DNA of 64,000 bases from Brachionus manjavacas (lineage: Eukaryota > Rotifera > Eurotatoria > Ploima > Brachionidae), in NCBI GenBank assembly GCA_019054805.1, contig JAHQIY010000006.1, positions 2,976,001 through 3,040,000 on the forward strand, written 5' to 3'. Positions 45,335 through 56,100 of this stretch are shown one piece after another. Both the position numbers and the translations under genes were made by a program. The number at the start of each line of letters is the position of its first letter. Positions within the stretch are counted from its first letter, which is position 1. The notes below the pieces were generated by a model. That model was not told where the DNA came from. It saw nothing but the letters and a program-made list of their open reading frames with translations, and made no database searches.

Positions 45335-48300
45335 ATGGAGCCAATCGATTCGCAAAAATTTTTCCAGTATTTTGACCAAGACTTTCGACTGGTAAAAGAA
45401 CACGAATTTAGAAAGGCTGTTTTTTATGGTAAAAAATTTACTTAAATCTAATTAAATTTTTTGTGCCTAATCATATTTACTAAATTACAATGTTTCAAAA
45501 TTTTAAGAAATTTTTTAGATGGTATATCTGAAAATTACCGCCGAATTGTTTGGAGATTCTTGTTTCATTTTTATTCTTTCAAATCAACAAAAAGGTGATA
45601 GAATGAATACATCATAAGCCCTATTTAATTTAATTTTTAAGGGAGCGTTTTATTAAAAGAAATGAAAAGCTTGTAGAGTACGAAATTTTGAAGGAAAGAT
45701 GGTCGAAAATACATCAAAATATTTTAAACTTACAAGTCAAAGAAGAAGAATGTATTTTTTGAATTTTTTTATTTGAATAATTATTAAAAATATTAAAGAT
45801 GACACTATTCCCTCACCTATGATCAATTTTTCTTGCTCAATTGATTTGAATAATGACTACTATGACAATTGTTCATCAGCAGAAAATCTTTTTGAGGAAA
45901 AACAGGACATAGACTTGGAATATTTAAAAATACAGAGCCTTCTAAATGTGTGTAGACGACAGATCAATAATACCAAGCTTATGAATGATATAAAGCAAAT
46001 AGATAAAGATTTAGAAAGAACTTCATATTTAATTGAAATCGAAGAAAAAAATTTAGCTGACAAGACGAAAATTAAAAAAAGTCTTAGAAATATTTTGATA
46101 ACTTTTTCTGCTTTTAACCAAAGCTCTAGTGATGAAATGTTTAACAATGGATGTTTTGACTTGGGATATACTCAAGGGTAAGATTTTATGCTTTTATAAT
46201 GAAATATCATAAAGATCATATTATTTTAAAAAAATCGGAGTGTGAAAAAATTTATATTACTTTCTAATACCTTAAACAGTTTTTGAAAGTAAAAAACTTA
46301 ACTTTGTGGAATTTCTTCATTCGAAGAAATTTTTTTAGGGCCAGTATCAAAAGGAATATTTAAAAACTAAATTTGGAAAATATCTAACTAATTTTTACAA
46401 TTTTTTAAAAAGTTAAATAATGTCAATCTAATAGAGTAAAAAAATGTGTTAAAATAAAACATAATTTAAATAAAAAGAGTTCAAAAAGACTTCAATAGAA
46501 TTTGTTAAAATATCAAATTAGTTGCGGTAAAAAAAATGTTTAAAGAACCATTACAGTACATAAAAGACTGACATAATAATTAATGATTCATCATGTAAAT
46601 TAATTACTCTTAAAGGGCCTAGATTTTAGGATGTAACATTTCAGAGATTATACGTTTAACTATTCCAAATAGTTTTGCATGTTCTAAAAAAGATAGGAAT
46701 TAACTAGGAATAAAAAATCGGGAGTCTGTATAAATTTGTCAAAAAGACATTTTGTGGCCATAATTTTTACTTCTCAAACTGGTTGATCAGAACTATATGA
46801 CATCTTTAATACGACCAAAATTTGTCGAACAGTAATTTGATCGGACTCAGATGAATTTTAATGAGCATTGAAAATGAATTTTTTCCTTTTAAATTTTTCA
46901 TGAAAGAAAAACATTTTTTTTAAACCAATTCATTTTTTTTAATCATGCAAATTTTTATCTAGAATAATATAAAATATTTTCTTTTTCGCTGGCCCAGCCA
47001 AATGGCCATCCGTTTAAGTTTTAAACCGTTTTGATGAAAATTTTTGATGTTCTGGTCGCCTACTCGACCATTTAGTTTTGATTTCGTCTCACACTAACTT
47101 ACATTGACGTCATTTTACCTAACTTTTCAAAATATTTGGTTCACTTTTTATCAAACTTATATTTAAAAATTTACTGTAAAAATTCTTTATAAAAATCCAA
47201 CTAGATCAGTTGCTAATGTTTTTGACTTAAACTCAGACTTTTTATTGAGTCACAGGTTTAAGTCAAAGTCATGACTTGACCTTTTTTTAAGTCAATTCAA
47301 TCTATAGTATTGTGAAAAAGTATAATCCAAAGTTTATTTTACCGTTCCATGTGGATACGGTCGCAGTCAAAATAACTTTAAGCTAGCTGGTGGAAAAGAA
47401 AATATAAAAAATTGAGACTTAGCCTAAAAATTAAATCTAATTATGCAAAGTTGCTTCAATTGATAATAAAACTATATATGTCCAAAGATATACTAGAATT
47501 AAAATCGGTTTATTATTTTTTAAATTGAGTCATAACTCAATCTTCGATTTTTTTCTTTTTTCTCATCTATTTTTAATGCTCAAAAATTGAGTAATTTAAT
47601 TTGTCTAGGATGACAATTTAGGACAAGCATTTTTTAACTAATTTTATAATAACACCAAAAAAGTTTTATTTAATAAACATTGAAAAACTGAATTTAATTC
47701 TTTATGATTTTGAATTATTTTTTAACTTGATAATTTTAGAGAAATATTTTTTTCAATCTTTATGGGGCCATAAACCATTAACCATTTTTTTATACATTTT
47801 ATCGATTAAATTTGATTTAATTTTTATTAATAAATTTCTAATAAATTAATATTTTTTTGCTGGTGATGTTTATATTCGTAGAGAAAACAATTAATAGAAA
47901 ATTAATAATGCCGTAAAAATTCATAGAAATAATTTTGAAATAAAGAATTTTACTTTTTATTTAATTATCTTTACCAGTTATAAGACAATTCAGGTAATTA
48001 GTGATAAAATTAAAACGAACAAATTAATACCTGAAATTAATTCATTTAGATTTAAATTTTTTTTTTATAAAAATTATCAAATTAATATTCGATTTGAAAA
48101 ATTCTAATCAAAATTTTTCTATGAAAACTTTATTTTGTTTAAAATAATTTTTTGAAAATTATTCTCCATGTTAATTGTTTCAGGAAGATTTTTTAATTAT
48201 TAAACGTTCACCATTATTGTTTTTAAGGATGAACGAAATAGCTAGTGTATTTTTGAGTGTGTTTGACCAAGAGTCCATAACCTATTGGTGCTTTTCAAAC

Positions 48301-48864
48301 TACATGCTGAAAGACACTTATTCAAAAAGCATGCTTACTTTGAATACAACTCAAATTACTCATAACCATTCTTTAAAAATCAATGCAGCCCATTACTTCA
48401 GTGATTCTGGTATGTCTAAGAAAATTGCCCATCTAAAATATTTATTTGGTATTATTGATCCAGAGTTTTATCAAAAATTGGCTTCTATTGATTTAGATCA
48501 TTTCAATTTTTGTCACGAATGGCTAATACTGAATTTTAAGAGATGCTTTCATTCGACTAATGAATACCAAAAATGTTTCGAAGTTTTATCAAGTCGCTAC
48601 ATTGAATTTTACAATGCAACATTAAAGAACATCAATGTAAAGAATTTGTACAATTTCGATCTTTTTATTTGCATTTCATTAATGTTTCAACTAAGACATA
48701 AGGTACTAAATGAGATTGATAATGAAATGGGTTTTTTTGAAATATTTTCTCAATTTAATAAAAGCCATTATTTTGAAAAAAATTTCAAAAAAGTTATTCA
48801 AAATGCACAAGAAATATTCGATAAATATTGCATCATAAGTCATTCGCAAAATTTAAATAATTAA
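45335..48864 (+). CDS. TBC1D25-like Rab GTPase-activating protein
   Basis: Five exons in phase: 45335-45428, 45519-45594, 45642-45751, 45799-46177 and 48228-48864, giving 431 residues. The TBC domain covers most of the protein: GISENYRRIVWRFLFHFY, then IDKDLERT (catalytic Arg finger), DLGYTQGMNE (Gln finger, normally YCQG), YWCFSNYM and KIAHLKYLFGIIDPEFYQKL, FCHEWLILNFKRCF. The last two match TBC1D25 (OATL1, Rab33B GAP in autophagy) better than TBC1D15/17. It lacks the long N-terminal region of the human protein. Intron 4 is about 2 kb, unusually large here. The 3' end faces the third LEA gene, 104 bases away. Confidence 0.8.
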
Positions 48865-48968
48865 TATAAATTTTCATTTAATAAATATATAATATAAAAA
48901 ATAAACTAACTTTTTTATAAATTCTAATTTGAATAATTTAGTAAGAAAATTTATTGAAAAAAAATATT

Positions 48969-49802
48969 TTAAGCACGAGTTTGCTTTTGTTGCTCTTCAA
49001 TTTTAGATTCGGAAGGCCCTACGACTTTTTCCTTTACTGCTTGGCCTATGTTTGACATCGTTTCCATACCGGATTGACCAGTGCTTTTGATTGATTCTAT
49101 AGTACTTTGAGCTATATCGCTGACTTTACCTGCAGCTTGTTGTCCGGTTTCTTTTACACTTTGAGCATATTCACCGACCTTTTCTTTCGTTCCCTGAGCT
49201 ACTCCTCCCACACGCTCTCTTGCTGCCTGACCTGTCTCTTTAGCACTCTCCACATACTCTCCAGCTTTTTCTTTGACACCTTGTGCCATTTCTCCCATTC
49301 GCTCTCTAGCTGCCTGACCTGTCTCTTTAGCTCCTTCCACATACTCTCCAGCTTTTTCTTTCGCTCCTTGGGCCATTTGGCCAAGCCTACTAGACGCTTC
49401 TTGTCCGCTTTCTTTAGCCTGCTGGGTATATTCGCCGGTCTTTTCTCTGGCACCTTTAGCCATTTCACAAGCTTTTTCTCGAGCAGCCTGTCCACTCTCT
49501 TTGGCACTTTCCATATATTCTCCAGCCTTCTCCTTTGCTCCTTGGGCCATTTCTCCCATTCGTTCTTTAGCTGCTTGACCGCTCTCTTTAGCTTGTTGGC
49601 CATATTCACCCGCTTTTTCACGCATGCCTTCTGCCATTTCTCCCATTCTCTCTTGAGCAGCCTGACCGCTTTCTTTGGCCTGTTGAGCATATTCGCCGGC
49701 TTTTTCTTTAGCTTCCTGGGTCATTTCACCCATTCGCTCTTTAGCAGCTTGCCCAGTTTGCTTAGCTCGTTCCGTAAATTCCCCTGATTTAGCCGAAGAC
49801 AT
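48969..49802 (-). CDS. Group 3 LEA protein, 277 residues
   Basis: Intronless. Nearly the whole protein is the same 29-residue repeat as the large LEA gene (AKEKAGEYAQQAKESGQAA then QERMGEMAEG), about seven copies. It begins MSSAKSGEFTERAKQTG. The C-terminal part QSTIESIKSTGQSGMETMS and VKEKVVGPSESK is a shorter form of the module in the other two genes, and it ends KQTRA. No signal peptide or membrane segment. One repeat carries a rare Cys (REKACEMAKG). Role as for other LEA_4 proteins: protection of cell contents during drying. A TATA box sits 47 bases before the start codon. Confidence 0.93.
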   Translation of the reverse strand: MSSAKSGEFTERAKQTGQAAKERMGEMTQEAKEKAGEYAQQAKESGQAAQERMGEMAEGMREKAGEYGQQAKESGQAAKERMGEMAQGAKEKAGEYMESAKESGQAAREKACEMAKGAREKTGEYTQQAKESGQEASSRLGQMAQGAKEKAGEYVEGAKETGQAARERMGEMAQGVKEKAGEYVESAKETGQAARERVGGVAQGTKEKVGEYAQSVKETGQQAAGKVSDIAQSTIESIKSTGQSGMETMSNIGQAVKEKVVGPSESKIEEQQKQTRA

Positions 49803-49848
49803 TTTTTGACTTTTTGTTTATTAAATTAAAGCATACATCAACTTTTCC

Positions 49849-49856
49849 TATTTATA
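49849..49856 (-). promoter_or_regulatory. TATA box of third LEA gene
   Basis: On the minus strand GGTATAAATAGG lies 47 bases upstream of the LEA ATG. G/C bases on both sides make it a distinct TATA element, placing the transcription start about 20 bases before the ATG. Confidence 0.65.
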
Positions 49857-50184
49857 CCAAAACAAAATATAAGGAAATCCAATTCTTAATTTTAAATAAA
49901 TGCTGCTACAACATTCTTTGAATACTTTGTTATTTTTTATTTTTAAAACAGTTATTTCTTAATGTTTAGATGATTATAAATAAATCCAGGATTGTGACAT
50001 ATTTGATAAATAAAAATTTCCAAACATTATTTTTATTCTTATTCGTAAAACAGTCTCAATTTAAAATAAAAAATTCAAAAAAAAATAACGATAATTTACA
50101 CTAAATTGAAAAAAAAATTTAGACAAAAAATAAAATTTTCTATTAAATTCCATTTTGAAAAATAATTAAAACAAAACATTTGGT
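49857..50184. other. Intergenic region, LEA 5' / DEPDC5 3'
   Basis: About 330 bases, AT-rich. It should contain upstream control sequence for the LEA gene and the DEPDC5 3' UTR. Confidence 0.4.
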
Positions 50185-53100
50185 CTATCTTAATTGATCG
50201 CGCACTTCGTTAAAAAATTTTTCCAATCTTCCGTCTTGATTCGAACAGAAAAGTCTAAAATCTGAGAGCATATTATCCTGGAATTGTTCATCACCGGTGT
50301 ATTGACTTCTCCATTTTTTTCCCAGCATAAAATTCCATGACCAAAAAAAGCCGATAAAATGGCCTGTTCCATCATAGAAGGGAATTTTGCGGCGTTCGCT
50401 TTGAGCCACGTATTTCTGGTAGGTAGTTTGGTCAGCACTCCCAAAATTCTGCAACAACATTTGCTCTTTTTGGTGCTGGTGTTGAATTTGGTCGATTTTT
50501 TCTATTTTGGCCGAAATCCTAGGATTACTTGATTTGGGCTTAAAGAGCAGATCGTTCTTTACTTCATCCGAGCTCTTCTCAATTTTTGAATTTTCAAATT
50601 CCAGCTTTTTCTCCACCAAATTCATCGAATCCAAAAGGTAATTTTTTTCGTTAAGTATCAAAAAATGCATATGCTGTGATTTGGTGGTCGATCGCTCTCG
50701 GACCTGATTCGGAATTTGTGAATATGATGAGCCATTGGATGAATTGTTGAAGCTTATTTTGGTCGAGCTACTGACGCTTGCTTTCTTATTGCACATAATT
50801 GAGTTTCCATCTACCAAGTCTTTGCACATCTTTCTTTCCTTATTTTTGCCCAAATCTTTAATGGATGGCCTGGACTGTTCAGTAAAATTGTTGTTTGACG
50901 ACGGATGACGACTTCTGTTCGAATAGTTGTTGTAATAGTTGGGCACCTGAACAAACATGCCTCCGGATGCGTGGATAAAAAACGTGTGATCTTCTTCGGT
51001 AAAAATGCTTTTTACCACAGATGAATTTTTTATGAAGCCAAATTTTTCCAGAATGGCCTCTTGAAAGCTAATCAGGCGAATGATTCGCTCGTACTCGACA
51101 AAGTCAAGTATTTCGGTGCGTATAAAGTCCACGTCACCTAATTTCCTGTCCAGCTCCTCTCTGCTCTCATGCTTTTGATACAAGAAGAATAGAAACTCCG
51201 GAAATTTTTCATTCAGATACTCGATCATTAGCTCGGCCTTGGTCGAGCTGGCGATCGACGACCCGACGGATGAAGAGTCCGACATGGACCCGGACGATGA
51301 AAAATTGGGACTACTTGAATACTTTTCACTGAACAACTCTTCAAAACAAGCGCAGTACTTTTGGTCAATTATGTCCTGGAAGAGAACTGTGTTGTTGGCA
51401 ATGATGCATCGTAGATTTAAGAGGATGTAGATGGGGCCTCGTAGAGGATCAGAATTTTGAACTAGAGGAAGAGCAAACGGGTCTATTGGAGCGGGTATGA
51501 TGTGGTAATTGTAGCGATTGGACATTTTGGCCCAGCTATTAACAGTTTCGGATAAAAGTGAGCATGTTGCCACTTCCCACTGGACCTCGAGCTCAAAGGC
51601 GCAAAGTTGATGGTAGTGAGACCGGTAAACTGCCGAGGCCCACTCGACTCGGTTCGATTTTCGCCCCGGGTCTACATCGACATTGACCAATTTCAAAATA
51701 CCATCTGGACACGAGTTAGCAAAGCGGGTTTTAGAATAATTTTTGAACAAGTTTATGTAGGATTCGAACAGGCTTTTAGCCGAGATTGGCAGTGTGTTGG
51801 TGCACTCTGGCAACAAGTGTTTGCAAGAAACCAAGGGACACTTGGTATAGAACTCCTTGTGACTCTCAATATCAACAAAGCCCACTTCACAGTAGTCTTT
51901 GGTGTACAATTCATGGTTCATAGTTTCGTCTGTGATAAAATAGTAAAGATAAAAGCCGTGAATGAATAGTCTTTGGGCTTTGCTAATGTGAGTTATGATT
52001 TCAAAATCGATCATTATCTGCATGATTAGAATAGCGTCTGATTCGGTGATGCAGTCATCTATGTGCTCAATACACCACCAGACGGCTTCGGCGCTCACAA
52101 AGCAATGCAATGGTATATCGTTTTTGTGCTGAATAAATGGTATGCCGCTAGCTTGGTTGAGCATGTGGACTTGGTACTCGTTTGTGAGATAAGTTGAAAT
52201 TTCGTTCTTTAGATTGGGATCAGATGTTTGTAAATATTTGGCCACTCGATGGAGCAAATAAATCTTCGGACTTGGTAATTTAGTTGACTGATTAGTTAGG
52301 CTTTTTTTTTGTATGTTTGGCAGCTGGTTTAGGGGATTTTTGTTTAGATTAGCCTGGCAGTTTATTTGAGTGAGAGAACTGGTGATTGCCGACACGGCTT
52401 GGACTTGATCATGGAACATGTTTGGCTGACTACTAATTAGCTCAATGTAGTGGACTGTGGAACGACTGTAAAGACGGCGATCGTCGGCACGGTTTAATTT
52501 GTTCAGACCTTCCATAAACTTTAGAAAATGATAATCTCGATAGAACAGCAGTTCTTCTTCGGATTTTCGCTGGAATATGTCACATCGTTGTGTGTAGAAT
52601 GGATTTTGAACCATCGAGGCCGGTATTTGAGATTGGGTCAAATTGCTTAAGCCCAATGAGTTGGTCGAGTTTGTAAGTCTCTGGGTTTGTTGATCATCTA
52701 AATTATCTGTTTTGTTGCTTACATACATGACTGGCAACAGATATAAACGCTGTCGCCAGCATTTTTCTAATTCACTTGGAGTCAATGATCCGTTTCCTTG
52801 AATTGAGATGTATCTTAAAAAAAAAAAAATTAATTTGAGCTTAGGCCGGAAGACACTAGGTATTATATATGATATTAGGTAATTTTTAAAATTAAATAGA
52901 TACATTGTTTATTCATTTGCTTGGATTTTAATTTACATATTCATAGTTTTATTTTTTTAATTTTCAATTATTTTAGAATTAAAATATTTAATTTATAAAA
53001 AAAAATGAACTTTATTAATTACTTATTTATTTATTTGTTTATCTATGACGAGCTAAAGCTTTTTCAGATTAAAAAAAAATCAAAATTCAAAAATAAAGTT

Positions 53101-56100
53101 AAATATTAGGCAAAATAAAAAAAATTTTAGAAAAATATTTAAAAGAATAAATTATAGAAGAAAATTGAAATGGATAGATTGAAATAAAAGAGTGACAGCT
53201 TACTGGAAATATTTTACTTTAAAAATTGACCATTGTTTCATGAAAAATTTTTAAAGAATTTGTTAAAAGTATTTATGATTTTAAGTTTTTAAGAAAAAAT
53301 CAATCTCTTAACAAATTATATGACTTCATTTGATCTGTTTAAATTGGAACTTACAATCTTTGGCCTTTATCAGACAAAATTGTAAAAAAAAACTTCAGAT
53401 ACATTATGAACCATAAATTGTAGATATAATTATTTTTTCTTTAATGAGCAGAATTTTTTAGCTTTTAATTACTCTTTTTATCATAAAAAGTCCCAGGTTC
53501 ACAAAAATTACATTCACTACAAATATACTCTGAGCAATTAGGCATGAACATATTGTGTCCAAATCCTGAATGTATTCTGTAAAGTTTATACTCAAAGACT
53601 ATCAAGTTTATACTCAATTAACGATTCTATTTTATAAACCATTTTCTTTTATTTAATAGATTTAACTAGATATTTAACGATTAATGAATTAATGATTTGA
53701 ATTAATAATCAACAGTTTGTTACAGCCGTTTGAATACAATTAAAAAGAAAATGATTCCTTAAATTTCAATTAGTTTAATTTTCAATCATTTCACAGCAGT
53801 AGCATAGATCCACTTTTCAATGTGTTATTAAAATATATGTTATAGGAAATTTCTAAATCATGTAAATTTGTAAATTTTAAAGTCTCTTAGTAAAAATATG
53901 GAACAAATAGAAAAAAATCACGTTTTGTTTTTTTACTAGTAAATTTAAAAATAATCTTTCAAAATTTGTTTAAAAAAACCTTCTGAGAAAATCTTTCTTG
54001 CAGACAAAATAAGCTTTTCTACTTTTAAAATTTTTTGGATGCTGATTTATTTATTGAAAAATCATTTATTTATTGATCGGTTACAAAAAGAAAGCCGGTC
54101 AAAAATACTGTTCATTCAATGTGGTTGCGAAAAATCACTGTTGATGTGCAAATTGATGACGTCAAGTCATCCTGATAATTAAAATAATTTAAATGCCATT
54201 GAGACAAATCAAGCTGCAAAATTAAAAAACAAGATAAAAAATCAATATATATGTAAACTTTATTTTTTTATTTTTTTTACTTCTAGAATCAGCAAAATTA
54301 CAAATTGCATCCAATTCCATCAAACATTCCAGAGTACGTCTCTGATGAACAAGTTGAGAAGCAAATTGAAGCAAATGGTCTGACTAAACGTAATGATGTG
54401 AAAACACGAGAAAACACGAAATTTGTTTAAAAAGAAGTGATTTAGTAAGTAACAAAAAGATTTCATTGATTACATGAAACAATCGTGGCCAACTACGCAT
54501 CAAAACTAGCACGAAGAAGCTGATCCCAACCCACCGTCATAAAACAATGCATTGGAAGCCCTCTTGTGATCAAGAAAAAAGGAACACTCAGAGAAAAAAT
54601 GCCATTAGCAAGGTTTTTTTGAACAATATCTCTGGACAGTGACAAAATGGTCAAATCAATACACAAAAAATGACAAATAACTCATTCAATCAACAACAAT
54701 TGAACAACAATTGAAAAAAATGGAATGAAGGCTATCGTTGGTCAGAAGGCTATAAATTAGTGACCTCTAGCGTGTTATAAACTACCACAGAATACTACAT
54801 ACCAGCTGGTTAAAAATCAAGGGCAAGTGAAGAATAAATCTGTTGGAGCACTTTAAGTCAATTTAAAAAGAGGGATTTCACTGTCACATTAGGATCTTGA
54901 TTCTACCAAATGGAGATGATATGGCAGTCAATTAGAAAGTATATAAATGCACCTGCCCAACATTTTGTAAGCAGTACATTTGCAAATACTCAGTCTGTCT
55001 TGCAATTAGATAAAAATATGTCAAACCACCTCCAGCAGCAAAGATATACCGATTGGCGAAAGACGTAAAAGAAGAAGACTAAACAACGCAACAACAGCTT
55101 TATTAAAAAGTTATGTTTTTTTCTTTAAAAAAAATTAATCTTAATTTAAAATAATCATTAAAAAATAATATATTTTACTTTTAATATTTTAGGATAAACA
55201 TTTTACTGATCATTAAATATTAAAAACTTATCGAAATACTAAAATACTGATCAATTAATATCTACTCTTATTTTTAGTTTAATAAAAAATTCCGAGAATA
55301 CGAATAAATTCTTAATTTTAAAAACGTAAATTTTAAAATTCTGTTACTTTTTGTCTCTAATATTGATAAATATTCAAAATTCGTAAATATTTTAAAATTA
55401 CCTGTCAATGTAATTCCATTTTATGGATTCAATATTAGTACGACTTATTTCGCAATAAGATATGTCGTACGTTTTTGAATCTGGCACTTGAAATCGGTAT
55501 TTATATTCAATTGGATTATTTGGTGGATTTTTATTCTTAGATTTGGGTAAATAGATCTCAACTTTGACTTGTTCGCTGTTATCTGAAGGATCTACAATGT
55601 AAAACAACTCATGAAATATTCGACCCAAGCTCAGTCTGTAATAGCCTTTAATGGACTTAAGATTATTACGCGGTAGAACCGAGCATGATTGTGTCAAATC
55701 ACATATAAAATTTGAGTGTAAAGTATTTGTTAATGTATGAGTCTTGATATCTGTTAAATGTGACTGGGTCGAGTTTGTTGGGGTGGTACTAGTAGAGTCC
55801 GAATTGCTCCCAGAATTTGAATTATGCGTAAAAGTATTTTTGGGCACAACTATTTGAAAGCCCATTGCCAGTCTATGTCCAACCAGTTCAATGAATACTT
55901 GACTCATGGTTATTTTTTCGTGATATTGATAGTTCGAATAGCAATATTCTTCACGTATGGTTTCCAGCAGTAATGTATAATCACTAGCACATTGATATTT
56001 ATTTTTGACCGATTCACTTGGGGTATAGTCAATGGTCAAGGGGAAAAGTGCTGGTGTGGTCAATGACTTCCAAGCAACACCTGTTTTAAGCAATCCGATT

